From assembly GCA_034509735.1 (NCBI GenBank), contig JACGWO010000004.1, positions 14,861,395 through 14,925,394 on the forward strand: a DNA stretch of 64,000 bases. Reading direction: 5' to 3'. Positions 22,168-33,800 of the stretch are shown piece by piece (the first letter of the stretch is position 1; every line of letters starts with the position of its first letter). This stretch comes from Sesamum alatum. Lineage: Eukaryota > Streptophyta > Magnoliopsida > Lamiales > Pedaliaceae. A program made the position numbers and the translations under genes. A model generated the notes under the pieces. The model was not told the origin of the DNA. It was given only the letters and a program-made list of their open reading frames with translations, and ran no database searches.

Positions 22168-23209
22168 TTTTCCCCAAACAATTACAGGCCCTCAAATTAA
22201 ATACACAAATCAGAGCCAAAAATCACAATTGCGACACCAAAATGCACGATAACAAACAAAAACAAAACCGTAGCTCGCTGATCAATCTATGGCCACAACA
22301 AATGGATCGAAACATTCAAAACATTGAGACAACCGAAAGAATCAAAAAGAAGACATTAAAGAAAGAAAAAGGGCGGTTTCCTTTTTCCGTTTTTCCTTTT
22401 CCTTTCTGGATTTGGTATGCTTTCAACGGAAGATTAAATTATGGTACCGTGGAGCTGAGCGTGGGGCAAAAGAAGTTTAATCTGAAAAATAACGGTGTCG
22501 TTTTCGGTTGTTGTTGTTGGCTGCCTTAGATTATGGTGAGTGGTCAAAATAAGCGTGCATTTTGACGAGGAAATCATATTGTAGAGTGAGTTGGTTGACC
22601 TTGTTGGTTTTGCTGTGACAAGCAAGAGAAGCTTCTTTGTAAATATGTGATGAGCTATTACACAAGTGTTTTGGCATTTTGCTTTTTGTAACTAATAGCG
22701 TAGACGCGTGTTATGCATTATTATATATATAATTATTTTTTAAATTAGATATTTTTTAATAATATGCCACGCTGTAAATAAATATTAAAATAATTACATA
22801 AAACCTTTTGAGTTTTCATTTTTTTGCCAAAAAAAATTCTATGTTAATTAAATAAGTTAAAAAAAACTTATACTTTTAGAAATATTGCTCACTTACCTTC
22901 TCTATTAATTATAAAATTTATATTCAAATGATTGTTTTGCCCTTATTGGCTTTATATTATTATCCTTTTACAATTATTGAATATCTTTTGATCTTATAAT
23001 AGCCATTGAATTTCATCACTTATTCACAACCATTGGATCTTATTCTTTTAAATAAATAGTCTTGATTTTAAATATTTTAAATTATATACACAAATTTTGG
23101 TATTAAAAAATAAGTAAATATACGATATATTTTTACAATTTTTGGGGGCAACGACGTCGCCCCATTTCTCTGATAACTCTGGGGGCGACGGCAGTCATCC
23201 CTAGCCAAT
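22168..23209. other. promoter/5' region of the syntaxin-like gene and AT-rich flank
   Basis: 22168-22520 is presumably 5'-UTR and promoter of the minus-strand gene. A 150-codon plus-strand frame overlapping it (22077-22529) is antisense to exon 1 and looks fortuitous. 22680-23130 is very AT-rich. At 23140-23205 there are GC-rich inverted words, GGGGGCAACGACGTCGCCCC and GGGGGCGACGGC. Confidence 0.45.
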
Positions 23210-23545
23210 TGTTAGAATATGTGAAGGTGAAACCAATCTTATTGGGCTTATATTATCGATTTTCAACAATAATAGTGTAATATGATATTCTGAATAAAAG
23301 TGATGTTCAGTTCTTGGCATACTATACTTTGTTGTGTTCACTTATTTTACTATTCATTACACAAACAAAGCCCACAGACCCATCATGCGAATCCAAAAGG
23401 CTAGACTTCGCATAGGTTGGCAGTCATGAAGCCAACCTCTGTGGATCGGTCTAAAGCCCTCCAAGTCAAGGACCTCGAGATTGGGTATCAGCATCCGAGT
23501 AAGACTTGCACTAAGGATTGCAATTGTGTTTCATCGACAAGTGAT
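23210..23545 (+). repeat. copia 5' LTR, first segment
   Basis: From TGTTAGAATATG to CATCGACAAGTGAT. It matches the start of the 3' LTR at 35554 (GAATAAAAGTGATGTTCAG, GGACCTCGAGATT, TTTCATCGACAAG). The last five bases, GTGAT, are the target duplicated by the following solo LTR. Confidence 0.9.
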
Positions 23546-25591
23546 TGTTAGAATAGGTGACCGTGAAGCCAATCTAGTTCAGCGTATGTAACCTATTTCT
23601 GACATTCGTGGTATAAATAATTCATTATGAATAAAACTGATGTTCAGTTACGCCATTTATACTTCGATTGTGTTCACTTACTGTTCAATACTTATAACTA
23701 TTCAATGCACAAGCAAAGCCCACAGATCGGAAATGTTAATCCAAGAAGTTGGACTACGCATAGGTTGGTCTGAAATATTCCAAGTCAAAAGATCTTCATA
23801 TTGGGTATCGAAGATCCATTTGAGACTTGCACTAAATGATTGCAATCGCGTTTCATCGACAAGTGATGAGGATCATCCTTGCATATTAGTGGGTTAGCCA
23901 GCTCGATGTCGGCTGACTGAGGTAACTTGCGGGAATCGTCATATGGGAAACCTTGAGTCGGTTGGTCGGTATGACTTGCATTCCCGGTTCCGACAGTACG
24001 AGATTAGTCCTCGGACTTGAGGGACTACTGTAGTCACATGCACATGTCTATATCTTAGGTTTGGCAAGAGGCTACCAAGTCGAGATACTTGGTCGATATA
24101 AGCCCTATCTAGTGCAGTCAAGACGTGTAGTGTGGACAGTAGGTCCCGAGATAGAATCCGTCTCTTGTCAAACGGTTGACAGTAATGTCTTACTTATACT
24201 CTAAGACTCGTTCCCTATAAAATCTGTGGCCACAGTGACTGAACAGTGGGATAAGATCCCAGTGACGTTTCAATGGGTGAACGAGTGTAGGCTTAAGTCA
24301 AGGATGGGTACCGACGTCCAAGATCCATACCCTAGACTAATAGCTGTGCGATAGTAGACAGAAGGACAATGTTCATACGCATTTGGGAACCTATACGTTC
24401 ACACCATAATTTCACCTAGTCTCTAGTGCCATAGACTGTTGCTAGACGGCCACCCATGGTGACGGACGAATTCTTATCATGTGATGATTAGATATTCGCC
24501 CAAGTCTAGTTGAAGGTGAACCTAAAGAGTCACACACAATTCACAAGAAATGGAGGAATTAATTTGGAATTAATTCCGGGAGATCGAATAATTTAATTAG
24601 ATTAAATCGGCTCTCATTTGAAGTGTCAAACCTTTAAATATTAATTGAATTAATTAGGCTTGATTCATGAATTAGATCTATAAATTAACGGAATGGGTCA
24701 TTTCCGTCTTTAGGTAGGATAAAGATGAAAATATTATTTTTTGGCTTAAGTATTTATTTGATATTTACTACAAGTCCATTAGGAAGTGTTGGACCATTTA
24801 AACGGGATTTAAAAGTCCATTCCATAAAGCCCATCAAATGATGGACATACGAGATCGAATCTTGGGGCTAGATAGATGAATGGCTAGGATTAAGTTTGAC
24901 TTAATCCAACCCTAGGTTGACTAGGATTTGACTAGGTCAAAGTCCCAGTTGTTTGTAGTGTGCCTCTTTGGAAGAGGTTGAGTAGGATTAAGAAAAATTC
25001 TTCCTTATAAATACTCAAGCACACACATAACACACACTAATCTCTACACAACTATCTCATCTCACACACACACACCAAGTGGCCCGCCCCCTCTCTATCT
25101 CTCTCGTCCATCTCTCTGCCACCACCTGAAAAGAGCCTTCTTGTTCTCTTGTCTTTGATATAAAGGAACACTTGAACAATCAATCATGTTAACTAATAGC
25201 ATTTGTCGATTGTTTCTCCCTTTCCTCTTGATCTCTTGCTAGCACGAGGGGATCGAAATCCCGTGAATTGCGTGAATGATTTAGAGGATTCCTACGTTGG
25301 GATCTAGGTGGAAAAACATGGAACAACGCGTGTAGCCAAACGAAGAAGTCTACAACGGGTAAGTAACGCTTGTAGTGTTTTCTTTCGTTCCAACCCTATG
25401 GCCTTCATGAATCTAGCATGCTTATTTTTCTTTTATTCATGAGATACACCGAACACCCAGGAGATTCAGGGGAACACCCCTTGATCGGTTCTTTAATTCT
25501 ATTGTTTGATGCATGATTACTTTACGCTTATGTTTTAATACACCGCGCTTCCGCACGCGCGCTCTCCCAGGCCGATCCATGTTTCCTTACA
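23546..25591 (+). repeat. solo LTR of the copia family, sense, nested in the 5' LTR
   Basis: It starts TGTTAGAATAGGTGACC, ends CATGTTTCCTTACA and is 2046 bp long. It is flanked by perfect GTGAT duplications (23541-23545 and 25592-25596). The host LTR sequence resumes immediately afterwards with GATGAGGGTCGTC. There is no internal region, so this is a product of LTR-LTR recombination. Confidence 0.92.
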
Positions 25592-26036
25592 GTGATGAGG
25601 GTCGTCTATGCAATATTAGTGGGTTAGTCGGCTTAGGGTCGACTAACTGAAGTGACTCGTGGGAATCGTCATATGGAAGCCTTAAGTGGCTTGGTCGGTA
25701 TGACTGGCATTCCCGGCTCCGATAGTACGAGATTAGTCTCAGACTTGAGGAACCAAGGCAATCACATGCACACTATGCCTATGTCTTAGGTTTGGCGAAA
25801 GGCTACCATGTCGAAAGACTTGGTTGCTATAAGCCATATCTAGTACAGTCAGAATGTGGAGTGCATTCCAAGATAGAATCTGTCTCCTGTCAATATTTGA
25901 TAGTAGTGTCTCATGTACACTCTGAGGCTCGTTCCCCATAGAACCTATGGCCACAGTGATTGAACAGTGGGATATGATCCCAGTGACGTTTCAATGGATA
26001 AACGAGTAGTTGCTTAAGTCAAGGATGGGGGTCGAT
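25592..26036 (+). repeat. copia 5' LTR, second segment
   Basis: Continues the host LTR from GTGATGAGGGTCGTC to CAAGGATGGGGGTCGAT. It corresponds to about 35888-36335 of the 3' LTR. TCGAT at its end is duplicated beyond the antisense solo LTR. Confidence 0.88.
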
Positions 26037-28036
26037 TGTAACGATATGTGGATCTTCCGGGGAGGAAGCGCAAGTGCGGAAGCACGATAATAAAAGCAAG
26101 AAACGTAAATCATGCATTAAACTATGGAAATTAAAGAGGTCGTTCAAGGGGTGAACCTCCCTAGCGTCCAGTGTATCTCATGAATAAAAGGAAAATAAGC
26201 ATGTTGCATTCCTGAAGCCAATAGGGTTATAACGAAGAAAGCATAAAGAACATGACTTACCCGTTGCAGTTTTCTTCGTACCACTACACGCGTTGCTTCA
26301 CGTGTTGCCACCGAGATCCCAAAGTAGGAACCCTCTAAATCATCCACGCAATTCACCGGATCTTGATTTCCCGTGCTAGCAAGAGATCAAGAAGAAGAAG
26401 GGAGGACGAATCAACCTAGCGTTATGAATTAACGTGATCGATTCGTCTAGTGTTCTCTTGTATCAAGGACAAGGAAACTGGGGGCTTTCTTGGAGTGAAT
26501 AGAGGAGAGGGAGGAGAGATGGAGAGGAGGCGGCCGTGTGGTGTGTGTGTGTGTATGTGAGATGATAGTGTAGAGATTAGTGTGTGTGTATGTGTGTGTG
26601 TGTGTGTTTTGAGTATTTATAGGAAACATGTTTTCCTATTCCTACTCAAACTCTCTTTGGAGAGGCACACTTGACTAGGATTTTGACCTAATAAAATCCT
26701 AATCAACCTAGGCTCTAATTAAGTCAAACTTAATCATAGCCCTTCATCTCATCAAGCCCTCTAGAATCAATCTCGTCCGTCCATCCTTTGATGGGCTTTA
26801 TGGAATATTTTAAATCCTATTTAAAATAGTCCATTGGGCTTCTAGTTTCTTGGATTACCATCTAGTTAAAGACGGAAATAGCCCATTCCCTAATTCCATA
26901 AATCCTATTTATGAGTCAAGTTTATTTAATCGAATTAAAGACTTGACACTCCAAGAAGAGAATCAATTTAATCTAATTAAACTGTTCGATCTCCCGGAAT
27001 TAATCCCACATTAATTCCTCCATTATTGGTGAATTGTGTATGACTCTTTAGGTTCATCCTCAGCTAGACTTGGTCGAATTTCTAATCATCATCTGACGGG
27101 AATTCGTCCGTCACCACGGGTGGCCGTCTAGCAACGGTCCATGGCACTAGAGACTAGGTGAATTTTATGGCGTGAACATTTAGGTTCTCGAGTACACATG
27201 TCCTTCCTCTACTACCTCACAACTATAGTCTAGGGTATGGACTTTGGATGTCGGCACCCATTCTTGACTCAAGTCTAGGCTCGTCCACACTAAACGTCAC
27301 TGGAATCCCATCCGACTGTTCAGTCACTGTGGCCACAAATTTATGGGGAACGAGTCTCAGAGTATAAGTGAGATACTACTGTCAATCGTTTTACTGGAGA
27401 CGGACTCTGTATTGGGACCCACTGTCATCTTGACTGCACTAGATAGGGTTTATAGCAACCAAGTCTCTCGACTTGGTAGCCTCTTGCCAATCCTAAGATA
27501 CAAGCATGGTGTGTATGTAACCGCAATAGTCCCTCAAGTCCAAGGACCAATCTCATACTGTTGGAACCGGGAATCCAAGTCATACTGACCAACCTACTCA
27601 AGGTTTCCCATATGATGATTCCCATAAGTCACCTTAGTCAGCCGGCACCGAGCTGGCTATCCCACTAGTGTTGCATGGACGACTCTCGTCACTTGTCGAT
27701 GAAACACGACTGCAATTACTTAGTTCAAGTCTCAAATGGACCTTTGATACCCAATCTCGAGGTCCTTTGACTTGGAGTATTTCAGACCGATCCACAAAAA
27801 CTGATTTCATGACTTGCCATCCTATGCGCAGTCCAGTTTCTTGGATTAACCTTTCGGTCTGTCGAATTTGGTTGTGCATTGAAGAGTTATATAAAGCAGT
27901 AAGTGAACACAATCAAAGTATTAATACCGTAACTGAACATCAGTTTTATTCAGAATAAACTTTATTTAAACACCTAATGTCAGAAATAGGTTACATAAGC
28001 CTAACAAGATTGTCTTCACGGTCACCTATTCTAACA
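26037..28036 (-). repeat. solo LTR of the copia family, antisense, nested in the 5' LTR
   Basis: Read on the minus strand it starts TGTTAGAATAGGTGACC at 28036 and ends CATATCGTTACA at 26037 (2000 bp). TCGAT flanks it on both sides (26032-26036, 28037-28041). It includes a GT microsatellite at about 26539-26606, in the position where the 3' LTR has a CT repeat. Confidence 0.92.
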
Positions 28037-29289
28037 TCGATGTCCAAATTCCATACTCCAGACTATAGCTATGAGACGGTAGACAAAAGGATTGTACTCG
28101 TATGCATTCATGAGCCTAAATGTTCATGCCATGTTTTCACCTAGTCTCTAGTGCCATGGACCGTTGCTAGACGACCACCCATAGTGACGGGCGAATTCCG
28201 GTTATGATATAATCAGGGATTGGCCCAAGTCTAGCTGAAGGTGAACCTAAAGAGTCACATACAATTCACTGGAAGTAAAGGAATTGATTTTGAATTAATT
28301 CCGGGAGATGAAACAATTTAATTGGATTAAATTGATCCCTTTTTGGAGTGATGAACCATTATAGATTAATTAGATTAATCGGGCTTGATTCATAAATTGG
28401 ATTTATGAAATTAGAGGTTGGGCTTTCCGTTTTTTAATTAGATTAAAAGGTGGAAATTATTATTTTGGGCTTAAAGTATTAATTAGATTTAATACATAGA
28501 GCCTGTTGGACTTTGGGCCATTTAAATTAGATTTAATAGGTCCAATATTTCATAAAGCCCATCAATCATGGATGGACGAGATTTGATTTAGGGGGTTTTG
28601 AGATAAATGGCTAGGATGAGCTTTGACTAAGTTAAATCCTTCGTTGACTAGGATTGACTAGGTCAAATCCCAAGTTGATTAGGGTTTGTCTCTTTGGAAG
28701 AGGTTGAGTAGGATTAGATGTACTAATCATATAAATACTCAAAACACACATAATCACACACAACTGTCATAACTCTCCTAGCTCTTTCTCTCTCTCGACC
28801 GACCCTCCCTCTCTCGGCCATCCCCTTCCTCACACTCCTCTAAAAGTGTTTCCTATGTCTTCTTGTTCAGTACAAGGGAACATATGAACAATTGATCTCG
28901 TTAATCAATAATGTTTGGTCAATTGTTCTCTCCCTTTTGATATCTTGCTAGCACGAGAGTATTAGCGTATTTCGGTGAGTTTCATGGACATTTTAGAGGA
29001 TCTCTACATTGAGATCTTGGTGGCAAATTCGGGAAAACGCGTGTAGCCGAATGAAGAAAGTCGTGAGGATAAGTACCCTTGTTATGTTTCTTGTTCTTCT
29101 CTTCTACCCTAGGCCTCCATGAATCTTGTTTATATTTTTTTATTCATGAGCTACACCAAACACTCGGGAGAATCAAGGGAACACCCCCTGATTCAATTTT
29201 AAATTCAATTTTTAATTCCGTTTATGCATACTTTACCGTTGTCTTGCGCTTTCGCCGCGTCGCCCCCGGGCCGATCCGTTCGCTTATAG
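28037..29289 (+). repeat. copia 5' LTR, third segment
   Basis: It runs from TCGATGTCCAAATTCC to the LTR end CCGTTCGCTTATA and matches 36333-37571 of the 3' LTR, including TATAAATACTCAAAACACAC, CTAGCACGAG and CATGAGCTACACC. The terminal dinucleotide is TA instead of the canonical CA. Confidence 0.9.
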
Positions 29290-29290
29290 T

Positions 29291-29303
29291 GGTATCAGAG
29301 CCC
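29291..29303 (+). other. primer-binding site of the copia element
   Basis: TGGTATCAGAGCC, one base after the 5' LTR, is the standard plant site complementary to the 3' end of initiator methionine tRNA. Confidence 0.9.
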
Positions 29304-31499
29304 GATTCGGTGTATAGGCCTAGGGTTTTACGTGTTGTACATGTTTAACCATGCTCTATGTGGTTTTATTTTTTGTATTAGAGCATATTGATAATTGTAG
29401 AAATACTTGCGTTAATTTTGCACTTGAATAGTTGATCTGGAGTTCTTACTTTCTTGAACTATTTTCTGGTTTTATTGGGAAAAAGGGTGCAGGAAAATAG
29501 TGGCATGATCGAAAAAAGACAACAACAGTAGCCGTCTGCCGATCGTGGACACAAGGTGCACGGCTAGGCGCGCGCAGGCAGGGGAGCTTGTGCGCGGCTG
29601 CCCGGCAGCACGCATAGCGCGCGCATGGCAGAAAGGGCCTGTCGATCGCGTGTGCAGGGGAGTTTGCACGTTGCTGCCCGGCCAACGCGCCTAGCGCGCG
29701 CGAACGGCAGACGCGGCTTGTCGGCCACGCGCGCAGGGTGTGTGGCCAGGCGCGTGCAGAGGCAAGGGAGCCTGCTCACAGTTGCCCGGCTAGCATGCAC
29801 GAGCGGTAGGGGCGACATGTCGGCTGCGCATGCGGGGATGCAGCCAGGCGCGCACGCAAGCAAGGGAAACCTGTGTGTAGGCACTCAGCCAGCACGCCCA
29901 GCGTGCGTCGGTGACAGGCTAGGCTGCCTATGCACGAGCGCGGCCGCCAGGCGGTGGGCTAAAGGCGCGCGGGTGCACAGGCAGCACCCGCCGTCAGGGA
30001 CTTGGTGCCCTAGTTAGGGGCGCACGCGAGCCCGACCAGGCTGAGGCCGCCATCGCCTCTTTTTTTTGTTTTGTGTTGTTTTTGTGAAAAAATACCAATT
30101 GTTTTCATGCATATTTTTCCTAAAAACATTATCTTGAAATATTTTATTTTGGTTGAGGTTGGAACCTCATAAAATTCAATGTTGTCTTGATGATGAGGAA
30201 GGGCTTTTCCTAGCAACAAATATTGCAATGGTTACACCGATGATCAGTTTTCTTGTATGGAATTTTGCATTTATTTTCTATTATTTGTGATATTGGTTAC
30301 CATGTATATGATTGGTAGCATGTTTACTTGGAATGTGTAATATTGTTAATGCGTTAATGGGATTGACGAATGGATGGTCACAAAGCCCTTAGACAGAATG
30401 TATGATTTATTTTTCCGTTGGGGGTGCCTCTTTTATTCACTTCTTTATTTTTTATTTTTTGCCTTGGAATAATAAGGCATTTTTCCTTCCTATCTATGTA
30501 CTCCCCTGGGGTGTTCGTTGAGGTTTCTATTTCAGTAAATAGTGGTGAGGTATATTTTTTTTGGTTAAATAAAGAGACCAAGGCCAAGAAGGAGGAGCCC
30601 ATGGAGGTCCAAAGACTTGGTGGCCCAAAGGTCCGAAAGATGGTGGATAAAAGGTAAGGCCCATTAGGGTGTTGATGGGTTTCTAAATATACTTGTAATA
30701 GTATAGGGTCAACCCTCAGATTGACCATAGATCCACTGCGGGCTCAGTGGGTCGCATAGGTTCCAGGCTTGTGATCATCCAACAGAGGCATGTTAGGCTT
30801 TTATTTTGCATGTGGAATTGTTGATGAATGATTGGTTTATTATCATGTTTACATTAGCATGCGAAGTATTTTATATGTGATGAGGTCTCGATCAATTAAA
30901 CAAAACTCTTACTTGGTTGAACCAAGTTAAATATTAAACCCCTATAAATGGACTTCAACATATATTGTTCGTCCATGCCTTCCATCCATGACAAAGTGAG
31001 GAAGCTGATTTCACCCAAATGTATGGTCTCACGAGTCGTGCACATTTTTGGACTGAAACCTAAGCTGCACAGTTGTTGTGAACGAAGTGAATACATTCCT
31101 GTTTTCCTGTCTCACGAGTCGTGGCGGGCGACAGTGAGTGCTATGACTCGGTTAATGGGTTCAGTCTAATGCCTAGTAACATGATTCACTTGGAGTTCTT
31201 GGGATCACGTGAAGAGGGGAGGTAAAAACAACTTCGGGATCTCGTTGGACGAGAATGGTATGGAATACCTCCCACAAGGTTATTTTCCATGTGAATCGTA
31301 AAAGCGGGGTATGGAGAATTTTGCTTGTGGACCTCAAGCCCACTAGGAAAGGGGTTTCCGAAAACGGCGTTTAGATAGTGACGTGTTTTCATAGAACTAG
31401 TGGAAGGATTAATGATTGAAGTCCGAGTCTTTAATTTTTTGTTAAATACCATTATCATCTGCCGATTATATGCTTTCGTTTTTAAATGTAGATTTAATT
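29304..31499 (+). other. copia leader with GC-rich repeat block
   Basis: There are 2.2 kb between the primer-binding site and the gag start. A strikingly GC-rich block at about 29520-30020 consists of imperfect repeats, GGGAGCYTG followed by GCCCGGC and AGCGCGCG, whose copies start near 29581, 29657, 29766 and 29864. Open frames across it are by-products of the base composition. The rest (30050-31499) is ordinary sequence without a recognisable gene. Confidence 0.6.
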
Positions 31500-32370
31500 A
31501 TGTCTAAGAATCCACTATCCTACATACTTGAGACAAACAAATTCAATGGGACAAACTATAACGACTGGTTGCTCTATCTGAGGATAGTCCTTGATTATGA
31601 GAACCAAGGCTATGTCATGGATAAGCCACTTCCACGGGCTTTGTCGGATGGATCCTCGTCTGAAAAACGTGAGACATTCGAGATATGATAATAGGATAAT
31701 CGTAAAGTCTGTTGCCTCATACTCGCCTTTATGACAAATGAGATGCAAAAGCAGTATGAGAGGCCGACGATGTTCCCTCCATAATGGCTCGTATGAAGGA
31801 TTGCTATGCAGTCCCGGACTGGCATACTAGGTATTCACGACGAAGACATTCTTTGGAACTAAGATAACCGAAGGATCTTCTGTACATGAGCATGGGGTCA
31901 AGATGCTCACCCTTGTGGAAAAGCTCGAGGACCTCAAGGCAGGGCTCGAGACTGATACGTACATTGATGTGATCCTTCAGTCTCTTCCTCCCTCCTTTGA
32001 CCAATACATTATTAACTACAACATGAATGCACTTGAGAAGGACATACATGAGTTGATAAGTATGTTGGTCTAATATAAGGTAACGGCCAAAAAGTCTGCT
32101 CCATCGGTATTGATAGGGAAGGCTTCAACTTCTAAGGTGAAAGGTAAGGGTGTCAGACGCTGGAGGAGGAAAAAGGGTAAGGGAAAAGCCGTCACAGCTA
32201 CTGCTGAGAGCACTTCCATTGCAAAAGTGGGGAAAGGCAAGGGAAAAAGGAAGGTTGGTTCGAAGCAATAGTTGAGGACAAATGACATATGCGTTCATTG
32301 CCGTGAGAAAGGGCATTGGAAGAGGGATTGCCCTAAATTCTTTTTCGAGCAAGGTATGTTTGTCATTGAG
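31500..32370 (+). pseudogene. copia gag (degraded)
   Basis: The ATG at 31500 opens MSKNPLSYILETNKFNGTNY, then YNDWLLYLRIVL, a copia-type gag start. The frame stops at 31686-31688. Later pieces keep the family pattern: CLILAFMTNEMQKQYE, LTLVEKLEDLKAGLE, VILQSLPPSFDQYIINYN, a lysine/glycine-rich linker, and a zinc knuckle CVHCREKGHWKRDC at about 32290-32331 with its Cys-Cys-His-Cys spacing complete. Several stops and shifts separate these pieces. Gag would form the virus-like particle, but this copy cannot. Confidence 0.85.
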
Positions 32371-33800
32371 GTTAATATGGTCACTAACCTGCTTCTTGGG
32401 TATTAGATACCGGCTATGGAGCTCACATCTGCAGTGACCTGTACGTGTTGAAAAGAAGCAAAAGACTAAGTAAAGATGAGGTGGTCCTAAGGCTTGGTGA
32501 TGGCAAGGTCGTTGCTGTTGAAGCTATAGGAACTGTTAGCTTAGTAGTTAGTGATCATGTTAGACTAGAATTAAATAATTGTTATTATTATGTACCTAAC
32601 ATGATAAAAAAATATCATTTTGCATTCTGTTGTTAGACAATAGTGACTTTGAATTTTTTATCAATAAAAATCGCTTTTATTTGATGAAAGATGGATCTTC
32701 TCATCTGCTAGGCAAACTTAATAATGGTCTTTACATTCTGCAAACGTCTGATTGGAGCATAACTGCTCAAAACAAACGTAAAATAGACAATCTTGAGAAC
32801 ACTCAGTTGTGGCATGCTAGGCTAGGTCACATCTCTTAAGACATGATTAGAAGGTTGGTAGATTCAAAGAGTCTAGAGGTATGCAATTTGGATGACCTAC
32901 CAGCCTGCGAGTCCTGCCTAAAAGGAAAAATAACCAAAAAGCCCTTTGTTGGACAAAACACGTTTGTCGTCGGTCTATTGGATTTGATCCATACAGACGT
33001 GTGTGGGCCACTGAATACTCAAGCTAGAGGTGGTTTCTCTTACTTCATAACCTTTACCATGATCTCTCACGGTATGGTTATGTTTACCCAATAAGGTACA
33101 AGTCTGAAACTCTTGTGAGGTTTAAAGAATTCATACTTGAAGTCAAAAACTAAAGTGGCTGCAAAATTAAAGTCCTACGGTCAGACCGAAGTGGGGAGTA
33201 TTTAAGTGGTGAGTTCTTCGATTATCTAAAAGAAAATGGTATTGTCTCGCCATGGACACCTCCCGGGACACCTCAGTTAAACGGGGTCTCTGAGAGGAGG
33301 AATTGAAGTCTGTTGGACATGGTCCGATCCATGATGAGCTTTATTGAGCTGCCCTTGTATTTCTGGGGTTACGCACTTGAGATGGCGGCTAAGTTACTAA
33401 ACATAGCGCCCTCCAAAGTTGTGGCCCAAACACCATATGAGATATTGCATGGCACGCCTGCATCCTACAAATAATTGATTAGTGTGCGGTAGCCCTGCAT
33501 ACGTCAATAGATTACTGGAAGATAAGCTAGAGTTAAGGTCTAGCTTGTGCAGGTTCATTGATTATTCGAAAGGAACTGCATGTTATTACTTTTATGACCC
33601 CTTTGAGCAAAAGGTATTTGTCTCGAGGAATATAGTCTTCTTGGAAAAGGGTTTTCCATCGAATTCCCAGCGCGATGAGTTGCTCCTTGAGGAATCAAGA
33701 AAGCCATCTCAGTTATCAGCATCAGGAGTTGCAGACCCTGTATTAAAGGGTTTTCGGTTGAGTACCCAGCGTGTTGAGTAGCCTCTTGAGGATCGACGTG
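32371..33800 (+). pseudogene. copia protease and integrase (degraded)
   Basis: Protease: WVLDTGYGAHICSDLYVL (about 32398-32451), with the DTG active site intact, and LRLGDGKVVAVEAIG after it. Pre-integrase zinc region: LWHARLGHIS then ACESCLKGK (about 32806-32930). Integrase core: IHTDVCGPL (first Asp), LRSDRSGEY (second Asp) and PQLNGVSERRN (Glu region, 33270-33303), followed by TGA at 33304-33306 where the family has Arg. The C-terminal copia block VFVSRNIVFLEKGF is at about 33618-33660. Many stops occur in between. Confidence 0.85.

Noticed and set aside
22077..22529. 150-codon plus-strand frame
   Set aside because: It is antisense to exon 1 and the 5' region of the syntaxin-like gene and has no recognisable motif.
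23939..27958. Recurring small frames (for example 25739-25954 minus and 27343-27588 plus)
   Set aside because: The same frames appear in every LTR copy, in both orientations, and have no protein-family features. They are by-products of LTR sequence.
29472..30017. Several overlapping open frames on both strands rich in Ala, Arg and Cys
   Set aside because: They arise from the GC-rich repeat block in the copia leader, where stop codons are rare. No domain, start context or conservation is seen.
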